Under the pieces are notes generated by a model, which saw nothing but the letters and a program-made list of their open reading frames with translations, had not been told where the DNA came from and did not search any database. The position numbers and the translations under genes were made by a program. Positions 44,982 to 55,351 of a stretch of DNA of 64,000 nt are shown piece after piece. How positions within the stretch are numbered: position 1 is the first letter of the stretch; each line of letters opens with the position of its first letter. The DNA comes from an uncultured Pirellulaceae bacterium (GTDB lineage: Bacteria; Planctomycetota; Planctomycetia; Pirellulales; Pirellulaceae): assembly GCA_938084685.1 (NCBI GenBank), contig CALKGE010000004.1, positions 186,001 to 250,000 on the forward strand, written 5' to 3'.

Positions 44982-46121
44982 TCACAGGTCCACCAGGCCT
45001 GTAAGTTTTCGATAGTACTCCAGAACCTGTTGCGCGTGCCGCTCGGCACTAAACAAATCCCTGACCCGCTGGCTCGCCTCGTTCGCTCGAGCTGTCGCAG
45101 CACTCGGATCCAGCAAAAGATCCGCCAGGCCTGCTGCAAAGGCCTCAGCACAGCCCGACTGCACTAATCGGGCGGAATGCTCACCAAAGATTTCACGCGT
45201 CCCGCCCACATCTGTTGCCACCACCGGTGTACCAACGGCAGCAGCCTCCAATAACACTCGACCTAAAGGCTCCTGGTAAGCCGGATGGGCCAACAAGTCA
45301 ATCTGTTCAAGAAATTGTGCCATCGGCTGCCAATAACCGACCAGATGCAGACGCCCCGCCAGCATGCCAGCTTGTGCCCGAGCGAGCAGCGCCTGTTCAT
45401 AGGCAATACTCTCCTCCTTTTGCGAATGCCGTTGTCCAGCCAGCACCACATGTATCTCTGGAAATTCATGCCTGGGCGACATCAGAATTTCTACCGCGTC
45501 GAGCAAAAGATGCCAGGCCTTGCGTAATCCTATTTGCCCCACGCCACCAATGACGATTCCGTCGCTGGGCACTCCGAGTGATTCCCGGAGGCGTGGGCGC
45601 TGTTGATTTGCAGGCAGGCAGAAAGCCTGTGGATCGATGCCGTTATAAACCTTCACGATGCGATCTTGCGGCAACCCCAGACTGACATACCAGTCGCGGG
45701 TAGCATCTGAAACAGCCAGACAGAGATTCAATTGAGCCAGATCCGCGATCACGCGACTACTGACTTTCAGGATATCTCTCACATGTCCTACAGCCGGACA
45801 CTCCAGGTCTGGAGCAACCCGTCCCAGAATCCGACTCATGGAAAGACTGTTGGCATGCACAAGTTCCGGCTGGACTGCGTGAAGCATGGCCAATAGTTCC
45901 GCTGAAATGCGATGTGGATCTTTTCGAGTGCCATCTTCAGTCCAGAGACTGAATTCATGCCGTTCAATACTCAGGTCATCAAGTCGTGCGGCCAGTTGCC
46001 CCGAAGGTGGACACAGAAATATTGGCTCAATCTGCTCGCGAACTGATTGCAAAAAAGACAACTGCGAATTCTCTCCACCATTGATGGAAGGAAATTCGCA
46101 GAGGTAAACCACCCGGGTCAT
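44982..46121 (-). CDS. Group 1 (GT4-type) glycosyltransferase
   Basis: A 379-residue GT-B glycosyltransferase. The N-terminal domain starts M-T-R-V-V-Y-L-C-E-F. The C-terminal nucleotide-sugar-binding domain has G-G-V-G-Q-I-G-L-R-K-A-W (start of domain 2) and the donor-site motif H-P-A-Y-Q-E-P-L-G-R-V-L-L-E-A-A-A-V-G-T-P-V-V-A, which includes the E-x7-E family signature. It probably makes a surface glycan or lipid-linked sugar. It lies 13 bases after dapA on the same strand, with an unrelated role, so co-transcription may be only positional. Confidence 0.92.
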   Translation of the reverse strand: MTRVVYLCEFPSINGGENSQLSFLQSVREQIEPIFLCPPSGQLAARLDDLSIERHEFSLWTEDGTRKDPHRISAELLAMLHAVQPELVHANSLSMSRILGRVAPDLECPAVGHVRDILKVSSRVIADLAQLNLCLAVSDATRDWYVSLGLPQDRIVKVYNGIDPQAFCLPANQQRPRLRESLGVPSDGIVIGGVGQIGLRKAWHLLLDAVEILMSPRHEFPEIHVVLAGQRHSQKEESIAYEQALLARAQAGMLAGRLHLVGYWQPMAQFLEQIDLLAHPAYQEPLGRVLLEAAAVGTPVVATDVGGTREIFGEHSARLVQSGCAEAFAAGLADLLLDPSAATARANEASQRVRDLFSAERHAQQVLEYYRKLTGLVDL

Positions 46122-46134
46122 GGGACAAGTTGGA

Positions 46135-47022
46135 TTAAAGCAGACCGTATGCGGTGAGAGTACCCCGCAGAGATTCTGATTGGTCGTCGTTCAGAGGCGT
46201 CATGGGTAAACGAAGTTCGCCAGAATCCATACCCAACAAATGCATGGCTGCTTTCACGGGAATCGGATTGGTCGCCAGGCCAAGCATGTCCCGGCAAAGC
46301 GGGAATAACTTCATATGCCACTGCAAGGCAGACTCCATATCCCCAGCAGCAAAAGCATTCACCATGGCAATCATGTCACGAGGGACAATATTGCCCACGA
46401 CGCTGATCACACCAGAACCGCCGATGGCCATCAACGGCAGCGTCAGACTGTCATCTCCGCTGAGTACGGTCAGATTGGAACCACAGATTATTTGCGACGC
46501 CTGGTCTAAAGAACCGGTCGCTTCTTTGACCATGGTGATATTTTCCAGTTCACCCAGTCGGCAAATCGTGTCGGGCTCGATATTCTTGGCCGCTCGCCCT
46601 GGAATATTGTAAACACAGATCGGCAGGTCAACCTGCTCAGCTACTGCCTTATAGTGCTCGTAAAACCCTTCCTGCATTGGTTTGTTGTAGTAAGGAGCCA
46701 CCATCAGTGCGCCATCAGCCCCTTCTTTAGCAGCCCAGGCCGTAAGACGTAAGGCTTCGGCAGTACTATTGGAGCCGGTCCCGGGCATGACTTTAATCCG
46801 ACCAGCTGCAGCCTGAACAACTTCGGCAATGACACGTTCATGTTCTTCGTGTGATAACGTAGGAGATTCACCCGTGGTGCCAACTGGACAGAGGCAGACG
46901 GTCCCGGCTTCAACATGAAATTCCACTTGGCGTTTCAACGCTTCATAATCCACTTCACCTTGAACGATCGGAGTAGTGATTGCGACAGACAAACCTGCGA
47001 ATTCAGCGCCTTTACGTGCCAT
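46135..47022 (-). CDS. dapA: 4-hydroxy-tetrahydrodipicolinate synthase
   Basis: A 295-residue TIM-barrel aldolase. It joins pyruvate and aspartate semialdehyde, the first step of the lysine and diaminopimelate branch. The catalytic parts are G-T-T-G-E-S (48-53), Y138 in Y-N-I-P-G-R and the Schiff-base lysine K166 in M-V-K-E-A. A short loop G-N-I-V-P-R-D near 232 is typical of DapA. Closely related aldolases such as N-acetylneuraminate lyase share the fold, but the Y-N-I-P-G-R and G-T-T-G-E pattern favours DapA. It is followed by the glycosyltransferase gene after 13 bases. Confidence 0.92.
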   Translation of the reverse strand: MARKGAEFAGLSVAITTPIVQGEVDYEALKRQVEFHVEAGTVCLCPVGTTGESPTLSHEEHERVIAEVVQAAAGRIKVMPGTGSNSTAEALRLTAWAAKEGADGALMVAPYYNKPMQEGFYEHYKAVAEQVDLPICVYNIPGRAAKNIEPDTICRLGELENITMVKEATGSLDQASQIICGSNLTVLSGDDSLTLPLMAIGGSGVISVVGNIVPRDMIAMVNAFAAGDMESALQWHMKLFPLCRDMLGLATNPIPVKAAMHLLGMDSGELRLPMTPLNDDQSESLRGTLTAYGLL

Positions 47023-47146
47023 TTTCCCTTACCTGTGGTTACTTACGTGCATGAAGATTAAACGCGAGTCTTTATGATACGCCAGAAACTCCATGGTTTG
47101 AAGCCGACCAATGATGAAAGAAAGTCGATTCGAGGCAGTTTTATAC

Positions 47147-48763
47147 TTATTCGAAATCGTACTGGTCGGCCAGAAAATCATCAAATGCTTCGGAGTCAAT
47201 CTTAGCGCTGGCACTGTTACCCGACTGCCAGAATTCCCGAGCCCGCTTGTGATACCGTTCGGTTTTCAAAGTGACCAGATAGGCCGCTTTCAAGTAGGGC
47301 TTCATGACGTCGTCAGCAAAGTTGGTATCAGCAATTCCCATCGCCAGACCAACTGACAACTTGTTTCGTGGATGCGTTTGCACCATTCCAGCCGCCTTGA
47401 TCGTCAATTCCGTAAGACTGACCTCCACGACAACAGCCTTGGTACTGGACCCCACGTTGATTTCCGATCCTGATTGATAGCTATCCATGGCCTGACTGGC
47501 CATTCGCTGAAACTGGGTCACCAGTTCGTTCATCAGCTTGAGACGGTTGAGCGCTTCGGTTGCAGCTTCTGTTCTGGCCAGCGGCGTCGCAATTGTGAAC
47601 TGCTCGGTCACAATGTCCATATTGCGTTCCGCCAGTGCCAAGCGGGCAGTGGAAAGAGCGTCTTTGAGCTGAGCTTTTTCCTGAGCTGTCAAAGGCTTCG
47701 CCGCTGGTTTCTCTGGCTCAGGTTCTTCCGGCTTTTCTGGTTCCGGTTTTTCCGGTTCCGGTTTTTCTGGTTCCGGCTTCTCCATCTCCGGCTTCTCCGG
47801 CTCAGGTTTACCAAAATCCGGTGGCAGCGGTTTCAACGTATTCTCACCTGTTCCAGGATCGCGCCGCATCGGCTCATCGTTGTTCCCATTCTCCTGCTCG
47901 GAATTTTCTCCGGACTCACTCTTACCATTACTGCCCGGTACATCCCGATTGATTAATGTTGTCGGCGCCTGTTGCCTGCCCTTCTCCTTGTCTCTGGTAG
48001 CCACCTCTGTATTTCCCCCACCGGCCAGGAAAAGAGCGTAGGCTCCTCCTGCAACAATCAACCCACTGATAACAATTAAAGGTAGAGGAGTTCTGTTCTG
48101 GCTGGAACGTTTCCGACGACTTCGTTTTCGCCCCGCTTTGGGAGTTACACCGTGTTCCAGTGATAGTCCCGCTCCAACTGCAGATTCTGTGAGCGGATGA
48201 CCACCGGATTGTTCCACCGCTGGAGCCGCACTCACCGAGTGAGGAACTTCCGCGGCGACAGGGATCTGGGGGGAAGTGGAGACAGGTACGGCAACTGGCG
48301 TGGCAACTGGTTCAATCGCGGCAGCTTGCGGTACGTCGTGACCGGCAGCCAGGTGCGAGGGGACAAGCTGGTCTGCCAGTGATTGAGGTGATTCGGTCGT
48401 TTCCTCAGCGTTGGCACTGCTAACGCAAGCGGCGACGCATTCAACCGGCCCTAACAACTCCACCAACTCCAATGCTTCTGGTAATTCCCCTGCCTCGAGT
48501 TGTTGGTCATAATCCTGGCGTTGCTCGGGATCAGTAAGCGTTGCTCGAGCCAGAGAGATTTCATCCAGAATCGACGCCCACAGACGAGCATTGGCGCCAG
48601 GTTTGAATCGACGCACTTTGGCCAAAGCGTCTTCGCACCCGGCAGCAATTATCTCTTCGTCCTGCTCACCCTGCTGGACTCCCAAAAGCTCATAATATGT
48701 GGGCTTTTGGGGCGCGGTATCGAGCTCCAAAAAGAGAATGTATGGATTTATCTGCTCACTCAT
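47147..48763 (-). CDS. J-like domain membrane protein with Pro/Glu/Lys repeat
   Basis: A 538-residue protein. Residues about 20-90 look like a J-domain (Y-Y-E-L-L-G-V ... L-T-D-P-E-Q-R-Q-D-Y-D), but the H-P-D motif needed to stimulate DnaK is absent. A low-complexity Ala/Pro/Val segment leads to one membrane helix (about 222-243). An E-K-P-E-P repeat (about 316-352) follows, then a soluble C-terminal helical and strand domain without known relatives. The start at 48763 begins the J-like part; a frame from 48820 adds 19 residues. It may anchor a periplasmic or surface module; such J-like-plus-TM proteins are frequent in planctomycetes. Its function is unknown. Confidence 0.78.
   Translation of the reverse strand: MSEQINPYILFLELDTAPQKPTYYELLGVQQGEQDEEIIAAGCEDALAKVRRFKPGANARLWASILDEISLARATLTDPEQRQDYDQQLEAGELPEALELVELLGPVECVAACVSSANAEETTESPQSLADQLVPSHLAAGHDVPQAAAIEPVATPVAVPVSTSPQIPVAAEVPHSVSAAPAVEQSGGHPLTESAVGAGLSLEHGVTPKAGRKRSRRKRSSQNRTPLPLIVISGLIVAGGAYALFLAGGGNTEVATRDKEKGRQQAPTTLINRDVPGSNGKSESGENSEQENGNNDEPMRRDPGTGENTLKPLPPDFGKPEPEKPEMEKPEPEKPEPEKPEPEKPEEPEPEKPAAKPLTAQEKAQLKDALSTARLALAERNMDIVTEQFTIATPLARTEAATEALNRLKLMNELVTQFQRMASQAMDSYQSGSEINVGSSTKAVVVEVSLTELTIKAAGMVQTHPRNKLSVGLAMGIADTNFADDVMKPYLKAAYLVTLKTERYHKRAREFWQSGNSASAKIDSEAFDDFLADQYDFE
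47707..47815 (-). repeat. E-K-P-E-P coding repeat
   Basis: Tandem short units encoding E-K-P-E-P and variants (about 35 residues) lie inside the J-like membrane protein. This is probably an extended spacer crossing the periplasm or cell wall; copy number may vary. Confidence 0.8.
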
Positions 48764-49003
48764 ATCCGTTTCCGTTCTGTTCCTGCAGAAAACGCATAAC
48801 GGGAACCAAAAACTGGCCAATATTCCCGTGCAATGGAATCCTATACATAAAACGTATCACATGGCAATCTGTACTCATGAAAGAGCTTTTGTATTTTTTG
48901 CGAAATTCAAGGAACTATGTCACTCTGTTTTGCATCAAAGTATTACACTCAACTAACCACTTCGATGGTTTTACACCCACTTTAATGAATCTGGAATACC
49001 GCA

Positions 49004-52000
49004 ATGAAACGTAGTCTCGCCGTTTGCCTCTTGCTTACCGTTATTCTCGTTGTCGCCATTGTGTTGCGCCCCACCCTGGCTCGCCAGACACAAAACGTCA
49101 TTCAAGGGACGCCAGTTAGCCAACCAGCTGACTCGAAGCAACCTGACAGTAGTGACAATATCGACGAAGCAGTCCGCGCCGCCGCTCATAAGTTGTATAC
49201 GGATGGTAATTACAAAGAAGCTTACGAGGCGTACAAGAAGATTGCCACCGACCCGAAGGCAGGAGGTGCGGCGCTGGTAGGTGATCTGCAGGTCCTGTTC
49301 CAATGTGTGCAGCGGATGCGTTACCACTCCCAATGGGACGAGCTTATCGAAAGCATTATTGAGGTCCAGAGTGATGACTGGCGAGTCTTACAGGCGGCTG
49401 CCGGCCAGTACCAATCGGCACCCAAGTATGGAATCATTATCGACAACAAATTCCAACGCGCGCCCCAACGTATGACCGGTGCAGCCAGAAACAGCCAGGA
49501 ACGGGACCGTATTCGCGGCCTGCAGCTGCTGACACAGGCCATGCCCCTTGCTTTACAGGACAGCAACAAGCAGGACACATCGAACTTTCTGATCCAGTTT
49601 GCCCGGGCCTGGCAAAACTACCAGGGAGCCTGGCGGATGCAGGTACTGACCGATCTGAGCGAATTACCAGATTATGGAGATGGATATGGGCATGGATACG
49701 GATCCCGGGGAGCTCCTGTCGACGAAGACAACAACCCAGTCTTCCACCAGCTGCCTGAAAGCTGGGAAGATGCAAAATCGGATGGTGAACGTTACCGCTG
49801 GGCGCTCAACAAGGCAGGTGAAGTTCACCCACCCCAAAAGATGTACACCCGGTTTCTCTGGGCTCAGTTTCTTCACGGACAATTCGGCGTCCAGACCATG
49901 CAACAGTTCGGAGCAGGCTTTATAGGCCGTCAGACTCACGACGACGACGGACATCCGGCCAAAGGGCGTTTCGCGCTGGCAACCCTGTCAGACACGGAAA
50001 CCATCGCTCAGCTAGCGACTGGAATAAAGCGATTTGATCTTCCTGACGAGTTTAATTTCGTAAAGCTTTTCAAAGAGAATGCGGCTACAGCAGACCCTGC
50101 TCAAAAACATCATGCCATCCAGGCCAGCAATGTGCTGGCTCAGCTCTACCAAAACAGGCGACAGTACCCCAAGGCTGCTAAAGTATTGCGGTCCATTATC
50201 AAACGTTACCCGCAGGAAACCAAAGAGAATGGAATGCAACGAACACTGGAGTCGATTATTGGAAACTGGGGATCGTTCGATCCCATCTCAGGCCAGACGA
50301 CCAACGAACAGAATATCTTCACCTACAAGTTTCGAAATGCGCAGAAGGTCACTTTTACGGCCCATCGCATCGATGTCCCGAAGCTCCTGGCCGACGTCAA
50401 AACACACATCGAACTAAACAAAGCTTCAAACGTTCAGTACACCATCAATGACATCAGTCAACTGCTCTACCATCAAAACTCGGACCGGTACATCACCGAA
50501 AAAGTCACCGACTGGTCGCTGGACCTTGAGCCTCACGAGGATCATTTTGACAAAAGGATCACCGTGACCGTCCCCCTCGAGAAAACCGGGGCCTACAAAA
50601 TCACTGCCAACGTAGAAGAGGGCAACACAAGTTCCATCGTCTTTTGGCTCAACAACACCACCATGGTCAAAATGGCGACCAACAATGGACAGTTGTTCTA
50701 TCTCGCAGATTCAACCACCGGCAAACCACTTCCCAATATCAAGCTGGACTTCTTTGGCTTCCGTCAAACGCGGAACAAAGACGGAAAAATTCAGAACATC
50801 GTCAAGAAGTTTATTGAAACAGCGGATGCAGATGGGCTGGTCACTGTTGGAAAAGAGCAGGCACCAGCCAACCTGCAATGGATCACCACCGCTCGTGATG
50901 GCAGTGGTCGCTTTGCCTATCTCGGATTTCACGGTATCTGGTACGGACAGATTCATGACCAGCAGTACAAGCAGAGTAAAGTCTTTATCGTCACCGACAG
51001 ACCTGTCTATCGCCCCAATCATACGGTCAAGTCAAAGTTCTGGCTTCGCAAGGCGCAGTACGACAAAGACGATGTCAGTCAATTTGCGAATGTCTCAGCC
51101 ACACTGGAGCTTTACAACCCACGAGGCGAAAAGATCGTAAGTAAGCGAGTCACAACCGATGAGTATGGTGGATTTGAATACGAGTGGCAGGCGTCGGAAG
51201 ACGCCATGCTGGGTGTATACCGATTCCACATTTATGGCGTTGGCGGTAATCAGGTTTCCGGTGGAAACACCTTTCGTATCGAAGAATACAAGAAACCCGA
51301 GTACGAGGTGACGGTGGAAGCTCCCGAAAAACCGGTCGCTCTCGGGGAAGTCATTAAAGCCAAAGTTAGTGCTAAATATTACTTCGGAGCGCCTGTAACG
51401 GAAGGGACCGTCAAGGTCACAATTCGCAGATACACCCACAGTCAAAACTGGTATCCCTATCGCCCCTGGGACTGGTGCTTTGGTCCCGGCTACTGGTGGT
51501 ATTGCTATGACTACCATTGGTATCCGGGCTGGAATAATTGGGTTGGCTGCATGCGACCCACTCCCTGGTGGTTTGGAACACCTCACAATCCTCCTGAATT
51601 GATCAGCCAACAGGAGGTTGAACTGACCGAAGATGGAACTGTGGAACTTGAAATTGATTCCGCCATCGCGAAAGAGTTGCACCCCAATACGGATCATCGA
51701 TACGAGATTGTAGCCGAAGTCCGGGATCAGTCTCGCCGCACCATCGTTGGTAAGGGCTCGGTACTGGCCACACGTAAACCGTTTACCGTCTTCAGTTGGG
51801 TGGATCGCGGTTACTACCATTCCGGGGACACCATCCAGGCCAGCTTCAATGCTAAAACACTCGACAATCGTCCCGTTGAAGGCAAAGGTAAACTGCGTCT
51901 GCTCAAGGTTACGTACAACCGGGATGATGAACCTGTAGAACGCGTCGTACAGACCTGGAATCTGGATACCGATGCTCAGGGAATGGCCAAGCAGCAAATC

Positions 52001-55000
52001 AAGGCCCGTGAAAAAGGGCAATATCGCCTTTCCTACGAAGTGAATGACGGCAACGGGCACGTCATCGAAGGTGGTTATATCTTCACCATTATTGGTGACG
52101 GTTTCGATGGTGGCAGCTTCCGCTTCAATGATCTGGAGCTGATTCCTGATAAAGCAGAGTACCGCCCTGGAGATACCGTCAAGCTCCAGATCAACACCAA
52201 TCGACGTGAGGGTACCGTGCTCCTGTTTATCCGTCCCTCCAACGGGATCTATCTGCCGCCCAAACGGATCGATCTGAAGGGCAAAAGTACCGTGGAAGAG
52301 ATCACTGTCATCTGCAAAGACATGCCAAACTTCTTTGTTGAAGCGGTAACAGTTGCCAACGGCCGGATATTCCAGTCAACCAAAGAAATCGTCGTTCCGC
52401 CGGAGAAGCGGGTTATCAATGTCGAAGTCGAACCATCCGCCGAAACCTATAAACCAGGTGAAAAGGGGACCGTTAAAGTACGACTGACCGATCACGAGGG
52501 AGAGCCTTTTCAGGGATCCACTATCGTCTCGATCTATGACAAATCTGTCGAATACATTTCCGGCGGTAGCAATGTCCCTGCTATTCAGGAATTCTTCTGG
52601 AAATGGCGACGCAATCACTATCCTCGCCATGAATCCAATCTCCAGCGTTATTCACGTGAACGAGTGCCACCAGGGAAATACCACATGGGGGCGCTAGGGG
52701 TGTTTGGGCACACGGTGGCAGATGACATGTCGACGCTTAGCCGTGACAAACGCGCCATGCTCGCTAACACTCGCTTCAACAATCAAAACGATTTCCTGGG
52801 AGGTATGGGGGGCGGCGGAGGCAGGCTGGCGCGCAACGCCCCGATGGCTGCCATGGAATCCGCCTCTGCCAAGGGAGTTGCAGCCGACGGCGCGGTGGCA
52901 CTCGCCGATCAAGAACTTGCCGAAGGTAGTCCCCCCTCCCCAACCGGTAATGCGGCCCCTAACGCCCAAGGGCCCAACGTAGACGCTGTCGTGCGGAAGA
53001 ACTTCGCAGACACGGCACTCTGGGTAGGAACGCTTTCAACCGACAAAGAAGGGTTCGCCGAAGTCGAATTTGAAATGCCCGAGAATCTGACTACCTGGAA
53101 AATAAATGTCTGGGCCATGGGACATGGGACGAACGTTGGGGAAGGACACACCGAAGTCATCACCCGCAAAGATCTTATCGTCCGGCTTCAGGCTCCCCGG
53201 TTCTTTACCGAAACCGACGAAGTGGTAATTTCTGCCAACGTCCACAACTATCTGGACTCGAAAAAACAGGTTACCACCAAGCTTTTGGTCGATGGCGAAT
53301 ACCTGATCCCGCTTGACAAAGCAGAACGTCTGGTCCAGGTGGATGCCAATGGTGAAGTACGCGTTGACTGGGTCGTGAAGGTCAAAGGAGAAGGGGAAAC
53401 GACCATCCAATTGCAGGCCTTGACCGACGAAGAATCGGATGCCGTCGAAATGAGCTTCCCGGTTTATGTTCACGGCATACTCAAGACGGAATCCTGGGCC
53501 GGTACAATCCGTCCGGATCAGAACGATGCCAAAATCAGCTTTACTGTTCCGGAAGAACGCAAACCGGAACAGTCCGTGCTTGAAATACGCTATTCACCGA
53601 CACTCGCTGCCGCCATGGTTGATGCTCTGCCATACATGCTGGACTATCCCTATGGCTGTACCGAACAGACTCTGAACCGGTTCCTGCCAGCAGCGATCAC
53701 TCAGCACACACTGTTAAGCATGGACCTCAATCTCGAGGACATTCGCAACAAACGTACCAACCTGAACGCTCAGGAGATCGGCGACGACCAGCAGCGAGCG
53801 AAACAGTGGAAGCGATATAATCGCAATCCAGTGTTTAGTCAGGATGAACTGCAGAAGATCGTCAAAGCCGGAGTAACACGGCTGACGAACATGCAGAATC
53901 CTGATGGCGGTTGGGGATGGTTTGGTGGTGGACGCCACTACAGCTACCCGCATACCACCGCGGTTATCGTCCACGGTCTTCAGGTCGCACGAGAAAACGG
54001 TGTGGAAGTCGATGCCAATGTTCTGGCTCGAGGAATCCAGTGGTTAACAAACCACCAGAACGCTGAAGTAGAAAAGATCAAGCGTGCTCCCTCCAAGACA
54101 GTACCTTACAAACTTCATGCCGATAACCGGGATGCTCTGATCTACATGATCCTGACAGAAGCAGACGTCAACAATGTAGAGATGCAAAACTTCCTCTACC
54201 GGGACCGCACCAAGCTGAGTGTTTATGGGTTGGTCGTCTTTGGCCTGGGACTGGAAACGGTAGCCCAGGAAGAACGTCTCACCATGGTGGTTCGCAACAT
54301 TGAACAATTCCTTGTTCAGGATGAAGAAAACGAAACTGCCTATCTGGAATTGCCAGCTGGTCACTACTGGTGGTACTGGTACGGTGACGAGATCGAAACC
54401 AATGCCTACTACCTGAAGTTGCTGGCGCGCGTGAAACCACAAAGTTTACAGGCTTCACGACTGGTGAAGTACCTGCTTAACAATCGCAAACATGCGACCT
54501 ACTGGAAGTCGACTCGAGACACCTCGCTTTGTGTGGAAGCCTTTGCCGAATACCTCAAGGCCACGGGAGAAGCATCACCTGACATGACAGTTGAAGTCTG
54601 GCTCGATGGCAAGAAACACAAGGAAGTCAAGATCGATGCATCCAACCTCTTCTCATTCGACAACAAGCTGATCCTGACGGGTGACGAAGTCACTTCGGGA
54701 GAACATACCGTCGAATTGAAACGACAGGGAGAAGGCCCGGTTTACTTCAACGTGTACTCGACCAACTTCACTCTGGAAGAATTCATTACCAAAGCGGGGC
54801 TGGAGATCAAGGTGGAACGCCGGTATTACAAACTGGTACCTGACCACAAAGACATCGATGTCCCTGGAGGACGTGGCCAGGTAGTACAGCAGAAAAAGGA
54901 AAAATACAAGCGTATTGCTCTCCAGACCGGAGATCAGGTTGAAAGCGGAGATATCATCGAGGTTGAACTGCTGTTCGAAAGCAAGAACGATTACGAATAC

Positions 55001-55276
55001 CTCATGTTCGAAGACCGCAAAGCTGCCGGAGTTGAACCAGTTGATGTCCGCAGTGGCTGGGTCTACTCAGGCCTGAGTGCTTATCGTGAAATGCGAGATG
55101 AAAGTGTCAATTACTTCCTGCACCGCATTAGCCGAGGAAAACACAGCTTTACTTATCAGGTTCGAGCTGAAATTCCCGGGAAGTTCTCCGCTCTGCCTAC
55201 GATCGGCTACGCGATGTATGCTCCTGAACTGCGAGCTAACAGCGACGAAATCAAAATCGAAATCGTCGACAAATAA
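49004..55276 (+). CDS. Alpha-2-macroglobulin family protein with thioester motif
   Basis: A 2,090-residue exported protein with an N-terminal signal or anchor (about residues 5-25), helical TPR-like regions (about 55-150 and 370-410), a series of MG-type beta-sandwich domains, then the alpha-2-macroglobulin core. The thioester motif Y-G-C-T-E-Q is intact (C1552, Q1555), followed by the alpha/alpha-barrel with G-G-W-G-W-F and a receptor-like C-terminal domain. Bacterial members trap attacking proteases. Two peculiarities stand out: a Trp/Tyr-rich insertion (about 809-866) and a Gly/Ala-rich stretch (about 1266-1325) in the bait-like area. No penicillin-binding protein 1C gene, the usual partner in Proteobacteria, is adjacent. 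A bidirectional terminator follows. Confidence 0.9.
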   Translation: MKRSLAVCLLLTVILVVAIVLRPTLARQTQNVIQGTPVSQPADSKQPDSSDNIDEAVRAAAHKLYTDGNYKEAYEAYKKIATDPKAGGAALVGDLQVLFQCVQRMRYHSQWDELIESIIEVQSDDWRVLQAAAGQYQSAPKYGIIIDNKFQRAPQRMTGAARNSQERDRIRGLQLLTQAMPLALQDSNKQDTSNFLIQFARAWQNYQGAWRMQVLTDLSELPDYGDGYGHGYGSRGAPVDEDNNPVFHQLPESWEDAKSDGERYRWALNKAGEVHPPQKMYTRFLWAQFLHGQFGVQTMQQFGAGFIGRQTHDDDGHPAKGRFALATLSDTETIAQLATGIKRFDLPDEFNFVKLFKENAATADPAQKHHAIQASNVLAQLYQNRRQYPKAAKVLRSIIKRYPQETKENGMQRTLESIIGNWGSFDPISGQTTNEQNIFTYKFRNAQKVTFTAHRIDVPKLLADVKTHIELNKASNVQYTINDISQLLYHQNSDRYITEKVTDWSLDLEPHEDHFDKRITVTVPLEKTGAYKITANVEEGNTSSIVFWLNNTTMVKMATNNGQLFYLADSTTGKPLPNIKLDFFGFRQTRNKDGKIQNIVKKFIETADADGLVTVGKEQAPANLQWITTARDGSGRFAYLGFHGIWYGQIHDQQYKQSKVFIVTDRPVYRPNHTVKSKFWLRKAQYDKDDVSQFANVSATLELYNPRGEKIVSKRVTTDEYGGFEYEWQASEDAMLGVYRFHIYGVGGNQVSGGNTFRIEEYKKPEYEVTVEAPEKPVALGEVIKAKVSAKYYFGAPVTEGTVKVTIRRYTHSQNWYPYRPWDWCFGPGYWWYCYDYHWYPGWNNWVGCMRPTPWWFGTPHNPPELISQQEVELTEDGTVELEIDSAIAKELHPNTDHRYEIVAEVRDQSRRTIVGKGSVLATRKPFTVFSWVDRGYYHSGDTIQASFNAKTLDNRPVEGKGKLRLLKVTYNRDDEPVERVVQTWNLDTDAQGMAKQQIKAREKGQYRLSYEVNDGNGHVIEGGYIFTIIGDGFDGGSFRFNDLELIPDKAEYRPGDTVKLQINTNRREGTVLLFIRPSNGIYLPPKRIDLKGKSTVEEITVICKDMPNFFVEAVTVANGRIFQSTKEIVVPPEKRVINVEVEPSAETYKPGEKGTVKVRLTDHEGEPFQGSTIVSIYDKSVEYISGGSNVPAIQEFFWKWRRNHYPRHESNLQRYSRERVPPGKYHMGALGVFGHTVADDMSTLSRDKRAMLANTRFNNQNDFLGGMGGGGGRLARNAPMAAMESASAKGVAADGAVALADQELAEGSPPSPTGNAAPNAQGPNVDAVVRKNFADTALWVGTLSTDKEGFAEVEFEMPENLTTWKINVWAMGHGTNVGEGHTEVITRKDLIVRLQAPRFFTETDEVVISANVHNYLDSKKQVTTKLLVDGEYLIPLDKAERLVQVDANGEVRVDWVVKVKGEGETTIQLQALTDEESDAVEMSFPVYVHGILKTESWAGTIRPDQNDAKISFTVPEERKPEQSVLEIRYSPTLAAAMVDALPYMLDYPYGCTEQTLNRFLPAAITQHTLLSMDLNLEDIRNKRTNLNAQEIGDDQQRAKQWKRYNRNPVFSQDELQKIVKAGVTRLTNMQNPDGGWGWFGGGRHYSYPHTTAVIVHGLQVARENGVEVDANVLARGIQWLTNHQNAEVEKIKRAPSKTVPYKLHADNRDALIYMILTEADVNNVEMQNFLYRDRTKLSVYGLVVFGLGLETVAQEERLTMVVRNIEQFLVQDEENETAYLELPAGHYWWYWYGDEIETNAYYLKLLARVKPQSLQASRLVKYLLNNRKHATYWKSTRDTSLCVEAFAEYLKATGEASPDMTVEVWLDGKKHKEVKIDASNLFSFDNKLILTGDEVTSGEHTVELKRQGEGPVYFNVYSTNFTLEEFITKAGLEIKVERRYYKLVPDHKDIDVPGGRGQVVQQKKEKYKRIALQTGDQVESGDIIEVELLFESKNDYEYLMFEDRKAAGVEPVDVRSGWVYSGLSAYREMRDESVNYFLHRISRGKHSFTYQVRAEIPGKFSALPTIGYAMYAPELRANSDEIKIEIVDK

Positions 55277-55281
55277 AAATA

Positions 55282-55320
55282 AGCCGGCACGCTCTTCTGA
55301 AAAGAACGTGCCGGCTTTTT
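55282..55320. terminator. Bidirectional terminator between the macroglobulin gene and pgk
   Basis: The 10-bp stem AGCCGGCACG / CGTGCCGGCT has a 15-base loop and is flanked by T-runs on both strands. It serves the plus-strand macroglobulin gene (stop at 55276) and the minus-strand pgk gene (stop at 55352). Confidence 0.93.
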
Positions 55321-55351
55321 CTATTGGCTGGCAGGGATACGAGAGGACCTT

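Noticed and set aside
47474-47956. Phe/Arg/Leu-rich frame opposite the E-K-P-E-P repeat
   Set aside because: It is the antisense shadow of a repetitive coding tract.
51095-52060. 321-codon open frame antisense to the macroglobulin gene
   Set aside because: It lies entirely inside the macroglobulin gene, whose domains are clear; it is an antisense artefact of codon use.
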